A stretch of 18,161 nucleotides of DNA from an uncultured Arcanobacterium sp. (GCF_947253055.1 NZ_CAMXYE010000021.1:1-18161); one strand, 5' to 3'; positions 1 through 9,423 are shown, counted from the stretch's first letter. A program made the numbers and translations. Notes: generated by a model not told the origin, from the letters alone.

Positions 1-52
1 GATCTACAGCCATAAGGTTTCGTCGGCAGCGTCAGATGTGTATAAGAGACAG
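1..52 (+). other. Illumina Nextera adapter and P5/index tail (non-genomic)
   Basis: Bases 20-52 match the full 33-base Nextera read-1 transposase adapter, ending in the Tn5 mosaic end AGATGTGTATAAGAGACAG. Bases 1-8 (GATCTACA) match the end of the Illumina P5 oligo, and bases between 9 and 19 would be the sample index. This is library sequence left at a contig end. Genomic sequence starts at base 53. The purL frame runs through the adapter without a stop, so automatic annotation will add about 17 false residues to PurL. Confidence 0.97.
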
Positions 53-2624
53 GAATAGAAGAACCAGTCAAAGAGTAGGCAGCCCGTATTTTTTCGCTCG
101 CCAGCATCTGAGCTATTTTAAGGAAATACGCCTTAGAAAGTTTGGTGCCTTTGCGCGGGGCGGCGATTAATAATTTTCCGCCTGCTGCTTTCAGCTCCGG
201 GGAAATCACCTGATCGAGTTGGGCTAAGGTGACGGCAAAAGATACCAGAGTAGGAATCACTTCTAAATTCTCAAAAGTGCCGCTCATAGAATCTTTTCCG
301 CCAATTGCGGCCATCTCTAAATCTAGCTGGGCTTGAAAGGCTCCCATAAGTGAAGCGAAAGGCAGACCCCATTTTTGCGGATCTGCTTGGAGAGCGGGGA
401 AGTACTCTTGGAAGCTTAAGTGTATTTGTGCGGGATCTCCTCCTGCTGCTACTACTTTCGCTACTGAATCTATTACGGCTTCATAAGCGCCGCGGTAGGG
501 GTCAGCTTTACTGATAGTGGGATTGAAACCATAAGCCATGACGGAGCAAGTAGTAGTTTCTGCTCCCAATACTGGGAATTTATGCACCATAGCTTGGATA
601 GGCGTCTTTTGGAGTTTTCCTCCTAAAGGCATGAGCACGGTGCCCGCTCCAATAGTGGAATCAAATTGTTGAATTAGGCCTTCTTTCGCGCAGTGATTCA
701 AATCTGTAAGCATATCGGCTAAGCGGCTGCGCCAATCTGCATGCGCAGATATTTCTGCGGTATTTACCTCTGCCTGCGTAGCTTCTTTCGGTTCAGCTAC
801 TTTCACATCTATCTGCTTCGGAGCACCATTTGTATCGAGGAAAGAGCGTTCAATATTCACTACTTCTTGCCCCTGATAGCTCATTCTTAGTATTGGTGCT
901 GCCGTCACATCGGCCACCACCGCATAGCGCAGATTTTCGTCTGCGCAGTATTTTGCCAACTCCGCTAAATCTTTTTTGGCGATTACTAGCGCCATGCGTT
1001 CTTGAGATTCACTCACCGCAATTTCGGTAGCATTCAACCCCTCATATTTCTTATAAACCGCATCTAAATGGATATCGAGACCCGCAGCTAATTCTCCTAC
1101 CGCTACACAGACGCCGCCCGCACCGAAATCATTACATTTCTTTACGAGGCGCGTCACTTCCGGCCGGCGGAAAAGTCGCTGCAATTTTCGCTCTTCTGGA
1201 GCATTACCTTTTTGCACCTGTGCTCCGCATTCCGATACAGAATCTAAATTATGTGCGCGCGAAGATCCAGTAGCTCCGCCGATGCCATCCCGGCCAGTAG
1301 CTCCGCCTACTAGGACTACGATATCGCCCGGAGCGGGAGTCTCGCGTTTAATATCTGCTTGCCGTACCGCTCCTAAAACGGCCCCGATTTCCAGGCGCTT
1401 TGCGGCATAAGAGGGGTCATAGACTTCATCAATAAATGAAGTAGCCAAACCTATTTGATTACCATAAGAAGAATAACCATCGGCAGCGGTAGTTACGATT
1501 TTTCGCTGCGGCAATTTTCCGGGCAGAGTATCTTCCCGGCTCGCGAGCGGATCAGCTGCGCCGGTGACGCGCATAGCCGCATATACATAGGAACGCCCGG
1601 AAAGTGGATCGCGAATTGCTCCGCCAATACAGGTAGCCGCACCACCAAAAGGTTCAATTTCAGTGGGATGATTATGAGTTTCGTTTTTGAAAAGGAGTAG
1701 CCAATCTTCGTTTTTCCCATCTACGTCTACCGCTACTTTTATAGTGCAAGCATTAATTTCTTCCGAAATATCAAGCTGCTCCAATTTCCCTTCCCGCCGC
1801 AATTGCTTCATCGCCATAGTTGCCATACTCATAAGAGTGACGGGGCGGTCGGGATTAATCTCTTCCTTAATTTTCAGATAAGAATCGTAGGTGGCCTGCA
1901 CTCGGGCATCTGCAATTTCTACCTGACGCAGAGCAGTATTAAAGGTAGTATGCCGGCAGTGGTCAGACCAATAGGTATCAATTACTTTTAATTCGGTTTC
2001 GCTCGGATCGCGCTGCACCGATTGGAAATAGCTCTGCACTAACTGCAAATCTGCTAAATCCATCGCGCAAGAATTATCTGCTAAGTATTTTTCTAAACGC
2101 GCCGTATCATAAGAGGTAAATCCGTTAATAATAGGTACAGGAGCGGGGGGAGTAGTGCGCAGCTCTAGGCTCTCCGGCATCTCCAATCCCACTTCTTGGG
2201 AATCTACCGGATTGATTAAATATTTTTTAATTTCAGCAATTTCTCTGCTACTGAGCTCGCCTTCCAGCAGATATATGCAGGCATAATTGACGAGCGGTTT
2301 ATCTACCTGTGCCAGCATCTGAATACAAATCGCAGCTGAATCTGCCCGCTGATCGTACTGCCCCGGCAGATAGCTGACGGCGAAAGCGGTAGTATTAGCA
2401 GGAATCTTTAATTCACTAAAGTAATTATCGAGTGGGGGCTGGGCAAATACATTAGTAACTGCGGATTGGAATACTTCGCTGCTCACTCCCTCCACATCGT
2501 AACGATTAATAATGCGCAAACCCGTTAAATTGTGAATTCCTAAGAATTCCCGCAGTTCGCCAGCTAAAGAGGCGGCGGCCGGATTAGTTTCTGCTTTTGC
2601 TTCTACATAAATTCGGTAAATCAT
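53..2624 (-). CDS. purL: Phosphoribosylformylglycinamidine synthase, single-chain type, 3' end missing
   Basis: PurL converts formylglycinamide ribonucleotide, ATP and glutamine to the amidine (FGAM), the fourth step of cytosolic purine synthesis. About 857 codons are present, read from ATG at 2624. Visible motifs are SDHCRHTTF near residue 210, the long FKNETHNHPTEIEPFGGAA block, RDGIGGATGSS, DFGAGG and GGKDSMSGTF, all typical of FGAM synthase. The sequence fits the large one-piece form of roughly 1,200-1,250 residues found in Clostridia and some Actinobacteria, not the PurL/PurQ/PurS complex. The missing part would carry the end of the synthase and the C-terminal glutaminase domain. The start overlaps the purD stop in an ATGA junction, with AGGCAGGA inside purD as ribosome site, so the two genes are probably translationally coupled. 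Truncation is caused by the contig end and adapter. Confidence 0.95.
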
Positions 2625-3898
2625 TTTCCTGCCTCAATTTCCAGAGCCCGTTTGCCAATATCCCGGCGGAACTGGCACGAGCCGAACTTTACTTTTTCTA
2701 CATTTTCATAGGCTTTATTCAGTGCTGCTGCTAAAGAATCGCCGTATCCTAATACATTAATTACGCGCCCGCCGTTACTCAACAGGGTGCCGGCCGTACT
2801 GCGCTTTACTCCGGCAAATACTAGATAGGGGAGTACTTCTGGAGGATAGGTGATTTCTTGCCCTTTCTCTACCGGCCCTGGATAGCCCGCTGCCGCCATT
2901 ACTACGCAGGCGGCATGCTGGGAGGTGGATTCTACTTTTACTTTTTCTAGTTCTCCACGAGCTACCGCCTGGAAAATTTCCAAAAGATTTCCACGGAGTA
3001 AGGGGAGTACTACTTGCGTCTCCGGATCGCCGAAGCGCGCATTGTACTCAATTACTTTTAACCCGGAAGCGGTGAGCATCAGGCCAAAATAGAGGCACCC
3101 CCGGAAATCAATATTCTCTGCCTGCAATCCGGCCAGCGTAGGGAGCATGATTTTTTCTTGAAACTCTTTTGCCACCGCAGCGCTAAATACGGGATTAGGG
3201 GCGATCACTCCCATACCGCCAGTATTCGGCCCTTTATCGCCGTCATAAATCCGTTTATGATCCATAGAAGATACCAAGGGTTTAATTGTTTTACCGTCAC
3301 AGAAACTGAGTACCGAAATTTCGGGCCCCGTCAGATATTCTTCAATCACCACTTGCCGCGACGATTCCCCAAATTTCTGCCCGAGCATGAAATCGCGCAG
3401 TATTTCTTCTGCGGCAGTGAAACTATCTGGAATAGCTACGCCTTTGCCGAGTGCTAGCCCATCAGCCTTAATCACCAAAGGATAACTGGAATTACGGGCA
3501 TACTCTAAAGCGGCTGAAAAATCGGTAAAATGCTGGTATTTAGCGGTAGGAATACCGTGGCGCATCATGAACTCTTTAGCGAAGCTCTTGGAGCCTTCCA
3601 GCATCGCTCCGGCACGGCGAGGCCCAAAGCAGGGAATTCCCACTTCTTCGAGAGCATCTACCATACCGAGCACTAGCGGGTTATCGGGGGTGACCACGCA
3701 GAAATCAATTTTTTCTTTCTGGCAAAATTCGCGCACCCCGTCGATATCTTCTGCCGTAATTTCCGGATGGATATAGGCAAAATCTTCCATCGCGGCATTT
3801 CCGGGCAATATGTGCAGCTCCAGCTGGGGATTATCTGCTAAAAGTTTTTGGGCGATTGCATATTCTCGCCCGCCGCTGCCAATAATGCTCAGTTTCAT
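2621..3898 (-). CDS. purD: Phosphoribosylamine--glycine ligase (GAR synthetase)
   Basis: PurD joins glycine to phosphoribosylamine using ATP, step two of purine synthesis. The 425-residue product has the usual family length. The N-terminal MKLSIIGSGGREYAIA is the family signature. The ATP-grasp region has SKSFAKEFM, KADGLALGKGVAI, DHKRIYDGDKGPNTGGMG and NARFGDPETQVVLPLL in the expected order. Translation starts at ATG; the upstream ribosome site is only a weak AAAGAAAG stretch. It lies 47 bp after purH and overlaps purL by 4 bp. No missing motif or frameshift was seen. PurD uses the unstable phosphoribosylamine made by PurF, which is encoded four genes upstream in the same operon. Confidence 0.97.
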   Translation of the reverse strand: MKLSIIGSGGREYAIAQKLLADNPQLELHILPGNAAMEDFAYIHPEITAEDIDGVREFCQKEKIDFCVVTPDNPLVLGMVDALEEVGIPCFGPRRAGAMLEGSKSFAKEFMMRHGIPTAKYQHFTDFSAALEYARNSSYPLVIKADGLALGKGVAIPDSFTAAEEILRDFMLGQKFGESSRQVVIEEYLTGPEISVLSFCDGKTIKPLVSSMDHKRIYDGDKGPNTGGMGVIAPNPVFSAAVAKEFQEKIMLPTLAGLQAENIDFRGCLYFGLMLTASGLKVIEYNARFGDPETQVVLPLLRGNLLEIFQAVARGELEKVKVESTSQHAACVVMAAAGYPGPVEKGQEITYPPEVLPYLVFAGVKRSTAGTLLSNGGRVINVLGYGDSLAAALNKAYENVEKVKFGSCQFRRDIGKRALEIEAGK

Positions 3899-3945
3899 AG
3901 CTATTTTCTTTCTTTGTGCGTATGGAAATTTCTGGTAACTAAAAC

Positions 3946-5130
3946 TCAGTGATGGAAAAGTCGTAGATGGTTGAAGGCCATCACTATTCCATGCTTATCA
4001 CATTCGGCAATTACCGCATCGTCTCGAATCGAGCCGCCCGGTTGCGCCACATAAGATACACCGCTTTTAGCTGCGCGCTTAATGTTGTCGGAAAACGGGA
4101 AAAAAGCATCCGAAGTGAGGCTCACGCCGGTAATTTTTTCGAGGTATTCTGCCTTCATCTCCGCACTCAGCGGGGTGGGACGGCTCGTAAAATACCGCTG
4201 CCAGGTGCCTTCAGCGCATACATCTTCTTCATTCTGATTAATATAGCCGTCAATCAGATTATCGCGCTCGGCGCGGTGGAGTTCAGCGCGGAACGGTAAG
4301 GCAAGTACTAGCGGATGCTGGCGAAGAAACCACGTATCGGCTTTCCCAGCTGCTAAACGAGTGCAGTGGATACGAGACTGTTGGCCGGCTCCTACGCCGA
4401 TGGCTTGCCCATCATAGGAAAAACACACTGAATTAGATTGCGTATATTTCAAAGTAATTAGGCCAATAATTAAATCTAAGCGGGCTTGCGGAGGCAAATT
4501 CTTATTTTTCGTCACTACCTCTTGTAATAAAGATTCGTCAATCTGCCGGTCATTCCGCCCTTGATGGAAGTGGATTCCAAATACCGTCTTTATTTCTTCT
4601 GCACCCGGAGTGTAGGCAGGGTCAATTTCTAAGACAGTATAATTCCCTCCACGTTTCGCTCGTAAAATTTCTAAAGCGGCTGGGTCGTAGCCGGGGGCGA
4701 TCACGCCATCTGAAACTTCGCGGCGAATTAGTTGCGCAGTAGTCACATCGCAAATATCTGAAAGTGCAATAAAATCCCCGAAAGAGCAGAGCCGGTCGGT
4801 GCCGCGGGCCCGCGCATAGGCACAAGCGAGCGGAGAATCGTCTAAACCAGCTATATCATCTACGAAAACTGCCTTTTTCAACTCTGGGGAAAGCGGTTTG
4901 CCTACTGCGGCGGAAGTGGGAGAAACGTGTTTGAAAGAAGCAGCGCAGGCTTGCCCGGTGGCGGTGCGTAGCTCGCGCACCAACTGCCAAGAATTCAGCG
5001 CATCTAATAGATTAATATATCCCGGCCGCCCGTTGCGTACCGTTAAAGGTAAATCATTGCCATCTGGCATATCGATATAGGCGGGCTGTTGATGAGGATT
5101 ATTCCCGTATTTCAGAGCTAAAGACTTCAT
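3946..5130 (-). CDS. purH: AICAR formyltransferase, stand-alone (no cyclohydrolase domain)
   Basis: This enzyme transfers a formyl group from 10-formyl-tetrahydrofolate to AICAR, giving FAICAR, the penultimate step to IMP. The 394-residue protein contains only the transformylase half of classical bifunctional PurH. The N-terminal MGS-like IMP cyclohydrolase domain (about 200 residues) is absent: the protein begins at LALKYGNNPHQ. The catalytic Lys-His pair is present as SFKHVSPTSAAVG (K67, H68), and the C-terminal QPGGSIRDD...AFNHLRLFHH block is intact. The missing activity is supplied by the purO-like gene directly upstream (71-bp spacer), which supports both calls. The ATG start has GAGAAG eight bases upstream. 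The form matches short transformylases known from anaerobic Clostridia and Bacteroides. Confidence 0.95.
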   Translation of the reverse strand: MKSLALKYGNNPHQQPAYIDMPDGNDLPLTVRNGRPGYINLLDALNSWQLVRELRTATGQACAASFKHVSPTSAAVGKPLSPELKKAVFVDDIAGLDDSPLACAYARARGTDRLCSFGDFIALSDICDVTTAQLIRREVSDGVIAPGYDPAALEILRAKRGGNYTVLEIDPAYTPGAEEIKTVFGIHFHQGRNDRQIDESLLQEVVTKNKNLPPQARLDLIIGLITLKYTQSNSVCFSYDGQAIGVGAGQQSRIHCTRLAAGKADTWFLRQHPLVLALPFRAELHRAERDNLIDGYINQNEEDVCAEGTWQRYFTSRPTPLSAEMKAEYLEKITGVSLTSDAFFPFSDNIKRAAKSGVSYVAQPGGSIRDDAVIAECDKHGIVMAFNHLRLFHH

Positions 5131-5151
5131 ATTCTTAACTTCTCTTTTCTA

Positions 5152-5171
5152 TTGGCAATTTTTGGCAGTTT
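5152..5171. repeat. Tandem 10-bp duplication in the purO-purH spacer
   Basis: TTGGCAATTT at 5152-5161 is followed directly by TTGGCAGTTT at 5162-5171, with one mismatch. It lies between the purO-like stop codon and the purH start. It looks like a slippage duplication and resembles several others in this window. Confidence 0.7.
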
Positions 5172-5201
5172 TTCTAGCGAGTTTACCGGGAGGAGAAAGT
5201 A

Positions 5202-5900
5202 CTAATCTCCGGTGTGGCGGTTAAAAATTCGTATACTTTGCATTTCCCAAGTGTGCAGATCTAATACACATTCCAAAAGCGATATTCGATAATCCGGATT
5301 AATGGCTTTCCAAACTTTTTCTCCTAAGTCAGCGGTATACGGGAAAGCGATTGGTTCGCCGCAAAAGCTCGGCAGGGGATTACCGTCGTCGATATAAGTA
5401 TGGATACAGTGGCCAAGACCAGGCAGATAAGGAAATCGATAATCGAAATGTAGGGATTTTCCCCCATCTTTGGTGGCGGCTTTAATGATATTCAATCCGT
5501 ATCCTTGGGGGTCAGTAGTTAAAGAAATACGGGGAGTAAAATTAGGTGCATCTGGTTCACATTCGCGCTGCAATAAGGCTTGGGCGGGGGAAATACCAGA
5601 ATGAAGAGCCTGGTAGATGGTAGCAGTCTGATCACCATTGGTGACGATATGCGTATCTCCGTAGCGTTTGTAGACCGGATAGATAATTAGACGCGGATCT
5701 TCGACTTTCGATTCGTCGAAAGCCTGGGTGGCTACGCTCTCTCCCTCCTGCACAAAAATACGGTTCTGGCTATTGGCGGAGCGCCCCATAATGAAGTAAA
5801 TAATTGTGGCGCTGCTGCCGCTCGGATCGCTGGCTATTGCCAAGGTGCGCCCGGGATAAGATTTTGCGCCAAGATATTCCGTAAGTTGCTGCAGAGCCAT
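5202..5900 (-). CDS. purO: IMP cyclohydrolase, archaeal PurO-type family
   Basis: Predicted to close FAICAR to IMP, the final step of the pathway. The 232-residue protein is unrelated to the PurH cyclohydrolase domain and resembles the archaeal PurO / IMP_cyclohyd family. Recognisable parts are YPGRTLAIA near the N-terminus, a GRSANSQNR stretch matching the family's arginine-bearing SRSFPNR segment, DPRLIIYPVYKRYGDTHIVTNGDQT matching the family's SNG-H-D segment, and NFTPRI matching NTPRI. It is somewhat longer than archaeal PurO (about 200 residues) because of a C-terminal extension with FPYLPGLGHCIHTY. It sits between purN and a PurH that lacks its cyclohydrolase domain, which strongly supports the role. 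The start is ATG with AGAAAGAG upstream. Family assignment is from motif memory, not a search. Confidence 0.88.
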   Translation of the reverse strand: MALQQLTEYLGAKSYPGRTLAIASDPSGSSATIIYFIMGRSANSQNRIFVQEGESVATQAFDESKVEDPRLIIYPVYKRYGDTHIVTNGDQTATIYQALHSGISPAQALLQRECEPDAPNFTPRISLTTDPQGYGLNIIKAATKDGGKSLHFDYRFPYLPGLGHCIHTYIDDGNPLPSFCGEPIAFPYTADLGEKVWKAINPDYRISLLECVLDLHTWEMQSIRIFNRHTGD

Positions 5901-5955
5901 ATTTTCTCTTTCTTTTTCTAGGTGTTTGGGCTGGTTTATTGCTTAGTGTGGTGGG

Positions 5956-6669
5956 TTAATTCGGGGAGGGACTGGAGGTGCTGGAGGGAGAAGAGTTAGA
6001 CGAGGAGGCGCTGAGCGTTAAGAAATGCGGGGAACTTTGCCCAGTGATCTCTTTACTGAGCTGCTCGATAACGCGCGGAAAAATTACATGCTCGACCTCG
6101 TGGAGAATTTTTTGCTGTAAGGTATCGGGAGTATCGGATTCCTGTACGCGCACAGTTTCTTGCGCGAGAATCTGCCCGCCGTCGCAAACTTCATTTACTA
6201 AGTGCACGGTAGCGCCCGATACTTTCACTCCCGCGGCCAGAGCGGCCTCGTGTACCCGCCGGCCGTAAAATCCAGGGCCAGAAAAAGCGGGTATAAGGGA
6301 GGGGTGGATATTTACGATTGGGGCGGGGCAGTGGGAGATGAAATCGGCGCTGAGGATAGATAAAAATCCAGCTAGTGCTACTAGATCAATATCTTGCGCG
6401 CGCAGGAGCTGGAGCAGAGCAGCTTCTTGGCTTGCTTTGGTGCTATATTTTTGGCTGGCTATTACGGCGCTAGGAATTCCAGCCGCTTGGGCGCGTTTTA
6501 GGCCGTAGGCTGTTGCCTTATTACTCACTACTAGAGCTATCTCCACGTGGGGAAGCGCGCCAGATTCTACGCCATCTATAATGGCTTGCAGATTGGTGCC
6601 GCCGCCGGAAATAAGCACCGCTAAGCGCGCTTTTTTCTTCGCTTTCTGCCGCTCGCTCGCTACTTCCAT
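5956..6669 (-). CDS. purN: Phosphoribosylglycinamide formyltransferase, folate-dependent, with Ser/Pro tail
   Basis: PurN formylates glycinamide ribonucleotide from 10-formyl-tetrahydrofolate, step three of the pathway. The core shows ARLAVLISGGGTNLQAII, the active-site NIHPSLIPAFSG (N120, H122) and VCDGGQI (D163), equivalent to E. coli N106, H108 and D144 with a five-residue insertion between. At 237 residues it is longer than the usual 190-215. The extra length is a basic N-terminal lead (SERQKAKKKAR) and a C-terminal tail of about 27 residues made mostly of Ser, Pro and Asn. The tail is probably disordered and not catalytic. The ribosome site before the ATG is weak (AGGTTAG). The true start could be slightly downstream, but no better in-frame site was seen. 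Confidence 0.95.
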   Translation of the reverse strand: MEVASERQKAKKKARLAVLISGGGTNLQAIIDGVESGALPHVEIALVVSNKATAYGLKRAQAAGIPSAVIASQKYSTKASQEAALLQLLRAQDIDLVALAGFLSILSADFISHCPAPIVNIHPSLIPAFSGPGFYGRRVHEAALAAGVKVSGATVHLVNEVCDGGQILAQETVRVQESDTPDTLQQKILHEVEHVIFPRVIEQLSKEITGQSSPHFLTLSASSSNSSPSSTSSPSPN

Positions 6670-6726
6670 ATTTCTAACCTGCTACCACTCCATTGCTCAA
6701 CCAGATACTTACCTTGCTAATTAAGT

Positions 6727-7773
6727 TTATTTCGTAAAAGTTATTAGCTGGGAAGATTCCACTACCTGACCAATTCTAAAGGCTTTTTCTCCGTGCTCCG
6801 CCAAAATCTCTATTACCGTATCGGCATTTTCCGGAGCAGCTATAGCCGTCATGCCGATTCCCATATTGAAAGTATTAAACATATCGTGCGCGGAGATATT
6901 GCCAATACGCTGAATTAGCCGGAAAATCGGCAGTATCTCCCAAGCGCTCTTATCTATTACGACTCCGCAGCCACTCGGCAGGGAGCGGGGGATATTTTCA
7001 TAGAAACCGCCGCCCGTGATATGAGCTAAAGATTTTACTAGTTTGCCTTGGAGAAGTTCCCCAACTGCTTGCACATAGATTTTTGTGGGCTCTAGCAGTA
7101 CTTCACCGAGATTGAGCTCTCCTAACTCCGGAAAATGCTGTTCTAGCCCAGCGCGGGTAGTGATATCGAAAATTTTTCGCACCAGAGAAAAACCGTTGGA
7201 ATGTACCCCAGAGCTGGCAATGCCAATCAGCACATCGCCACTATTTACCGTATTTTTATCTAATACGTCTGGTAAATCTACTATACCGTTGCAAAATCCA
7301 GCTAAATCGTATTCGTCTTCTGGATAGAAGCCCGGCATCTCGGCAGTTTCCCCACCTACGAGCGGAATATTCGCTTGCCGGCAGCCCTCGCTTACTCCCT
7401 GCACAATAGCTTCTATTTTTTCCGGAAAGTTTTTACCGCAAGCGATATAGTCGAGAAAATTGATGGGAAGTGCGCCGGCGCAGAGTACGTCATTTACGCA
7501 CATTGCCACACAATCGATGCCTACCGTATCGTGCTTATCCATTAAAAAAGCTAGCTTTAGTTTTGTGCCCACTCCGTCGGTCGCGGAAATAATATAAGGT
7601 TGGCTCATTCCTGCTACTGCCAGGGGAAGCATGCCGCCGAAACCAGTACTGTCGAAAGACATCCCGCCGGGCAGGGTAGTCTTAATGTGCTTCTTGATTC
7701 GCTCTACTGCCTCGTAGCCTGCTTCAATATCGACGCCGGCTGCTTTGTAGCTCTGTGACTGAGAATCACGCAT
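6727..7773 (-). CDS. purM: Phosphoribosylformylglycinamidine cyclo-ligase (AIR synthetase)
   Basis: PurM closes FGAM to aminoimidazole ribonucleotide with ATP. The 348-residue product has normal length. Motifs in order: DIEAGYEAVERIK at the N-terminus, FGGMLPL, SATDGVGTKLKLAF, DCVAMCVNDVLCAGA, GGETAEMPGFY, IASSGVHSNGFSLVRK, HITGGGFYENIPR and FNMGIGM. These form the ATP- and FGAM-binding sites shared with PurL. The ATG start has GGAAAG a few bases upstream. The spacers are 33 bp to purF and 57 bp to purN; neither holds a visible terminator, so the gene is part of the same transcript. Confidence 0.97.
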   Translation of the reverse strand: MRDSQSQSYKAAGVDIEAGYEAVERIKKHIKTTLPGGMSFDSTGFGGMLPLAVAGMSQPYIISATDGVGTKLKLAFLMDKHDTVGIDCVAMCVNDVLCAGALPINFLDYIACGKNFPEKIEAIVQGVSEGCRQANIPLVGGETAEMPGFYPEDEYDLAGFCNGIVDLPDVLDKNTVNSGDVLIGIASSGVHSNGFSLVRKIFDITTRAGLEQHFPELGELNLGEVLLEPTKIYVQAVGELLQGKLVKSLAHITGGGFYENIPRSLPSGCGVVIDKSAWEILPIFRLIQRIGNISAHDMFNTFNMGIGMTAIAAPENADTVIEILAEHGEKAFRIGQVVESSQLITFTK

Positions 7774-7806
7774 TTTCTTTCCACTCTGCTCGTAGGTATC
7801 TATTAC

Positions 7807-9387
7807 TTAATTTTTTAGATTTGGATTGGTCTGTGAGTTTTGCTCAAGGCAAGGCTCAACGCCGGATTTTTCTTTTTGGTCCGGGTTTGCTGGCTGTGCC
7901 GGGTTGGCTGCCTGCTCCGAGTTCGTTACTGCCGGATTCGCCTTATAGCTACTTCCGAAATCGGCTTTATCGCCACTCCAACAGTAGGTGCAGAGCTTAT
8001 TGCGATCTATACCGATGGCTTTAATAATACCCTCTAGCGACTGAAACTCGAGGGTGGCGAAATTGAAGCGCTCCGCTAGAATCTTCCGCAGTTTTTGCCC
8101 ACGCTCCGTATTGGTGTCGGCGTATTCATCAATATGAGAAAAACCGGCTTCGCCTTCACATTCCATAATGATGCGCCGAGTAATTAGCTCCATCTGGGAA
8201 GTAGAGGAAGAGAAATTTAAGAACGGGCAAGAGTACATCATAGGCGGGCAGGCGGAGCGCATATGTACTTCTTTCGCACCATTGGCTTTTAAGAACTCTA
8301 CCGTTTCCCGCAGCTGCGTGCCGCGCACTATCGAGTCATCTACAAAAAGAATATCTTTTCCATCAATTAGTTCTTTTACCGGCACCTGCTTCATCTTCGC
8401 TATTCGATTGCGGGAGCCCTGCAGATGCGGCATAAAAGAACGCGACCAAGTGGGGGTGTATTTAATGTAGCAGCGCGCAAATTTTACTCCACTGGCAAAA
8501 GAGTAGCCGAGCGCATGGGGAGTACCGGAATCTGGAACGCCGCATACATAATCGAGTTTTTGGAAAAAGGCTGGATCTTTTTCATTAGCTGCCATGATCT
8601 CGCCGTTCCTATTGCGCATAATTTCCACATTTACCCCCTCATAAGTAGAGGTGGGGTAGCCGTAGTAGTTCCACATAAAGGCGCACATCTTCATTTCATT
8701 GCCCGGCGGAGCTAATTGGCGAATTTCTGCAGGGTGAATCTCCACAATTTCCGCCGGCCCCAGTTCATAGCAGTAGGTGTAGTTGAGTTTTTCAAAAGCA
8801 AACGACTCCACTGAGAGGGCATAGCCATCTTCGTCTTTACCAATAATTATCGGCAGCCGCCCTAGGCGATCGCGGGCGGCAATTAGTGTGCCATCTTCCT
8901 GCATTAGCACTAAATTACAGGTGCCAACAATGCATTCTTGGGCATACTTGATTCCGGTGGCAAAATCTGTCTGCGTATTTATAAGTGCCGCTATGAGCTC
9001 AGTTGGGTTGATGCGCGCTGCACTTTGGGCATTAAAATGAATGCCTTTACTATTCAGAAGTTCATCGCGCAGTTCGCAGAGATTATTGACTACTCCGACA
9101 AAACAAATAGCGTATACCCCGAGGTGAGAAGAAATAATGAGGGGAGAAGGGGCATCGTCAGCAATACAACCAATACCGGCAGTACCGCGCGCTTCGGAAA
9201 GAAAATCGGAGAAACGAGAGCGGAAAGAATCCTTTTGAATACTGTGAATTTCCCGTTGGAAACCGAGCTGTTTATCCCAGAGAGCTAGCCCAGCGCGGTA
9301 GTTGCCTAAGTGGCTATGGTAATCAGTGCCGAAAAAGATGTCTTCGCTAATTTGCCGGCGAGAGGTCAGTGCAAAAAATCCACCCAC
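7807..9387 (-). CDS. purF: Amidophosphoribosyltransferase-like protein lacking the glutaminase cysteine
   Basis: PurF makes phosphoribosylamine from PRPP and commits flux to purines. The C-terminal half is a convincing PurF: VCGVPDSGTPHALGY and the PRPP loop ILFVDDSIVRGTQ (348-357). Cysteines C235, C387, C466 and C469 lie where Bacillus subtilis PurF holds its [4Fe-4S] cluster (C236, C382, C437, C440). The N-terminal glutaminase fold seems kept, but the protein starts MGGFFALTSR, with no Cys at position 2 to act as N-terminal nucleophile, and the usual GHxRYST and HNGN glutamine-site segments are replaced. It resembles the MGGFFG-type PurF I recall from anaerobic Clostridia. It may use free ammonia or a partner glutaminase. 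Translation starts at GTG with GAAAG seven bases upstream. Residues 483-526 are a low-complexity Asn-Pro-Ala-Gln tail. Confidence 0.88.
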   Translation of the reverse strand: MGGFFALTSRRQISEDIFFGTDYHSHLGNYRAGLALWDKQLGFQREIHSIQKDSFRSRFSDFLSEARGTAGIGCIADDAPSPLIISSHLGVYAICFVGVVNNLCELRDELLNSKGIHFNAQSAARINPTELIAALINTQTDFATGIKYAQECIVGTCNLVLMQEDGTLIAARDRLGRLPIIIGKDEDGYALSVESFAFEKLNYTYCYELGPAEIVEIHPAEIRQLAPPGNEMKMCAFMWNYYGYPTSTYEGVNVEIMRNRNGEIMAANEKDPAFFQKLDYVCGVPDSGTPHALGYSFASGVKFARCYIKYTPTWSRSFMPHLQGSRNRIAKMKQVPVKELIDGKDILFVDDSIVRGTQLRETVEFLKANGAKEVHMRSACPPMMYSCPFLNFSSSTSQMELITRRIIMECEGEAGFSHIDEYADTNTERGQKLRKILAERFNFATLEFQSLEGIIKAIGIDRNKLCTYCWSGDKADFGSSYKANPAVTNSEQAANPAQPANPDQKEKSGVEPCLEQNSQTNPNLKN

Positions 9388-9413
9388 AGATATTCTTTCA
9401 GTTTGTATCTTTG

Positions 9414-9423
9414 CGCATATGCG
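9414..9423. promoter_or_regulatory. 10-bp palindrome upstream of purF
   Basis: CGCATATGCG is a perfect palindrome 27 bp upstream of the purF GTG codon, in a 150-bp spacer that is long for this operon. It could be an operator or chance. No strong sigma-70 hexamer pair was seen beside it. Confidence 0.3.

Noticed and set aside
7807..9387. PurF start moved to recover an N-terminal Met-Cys
   Set aside because: No start codon followed by a cysteine codon lies near the N-terminus in this frame; the GTG has a fair ribosome site, and the MGGFF start agrees with remembered homologues.
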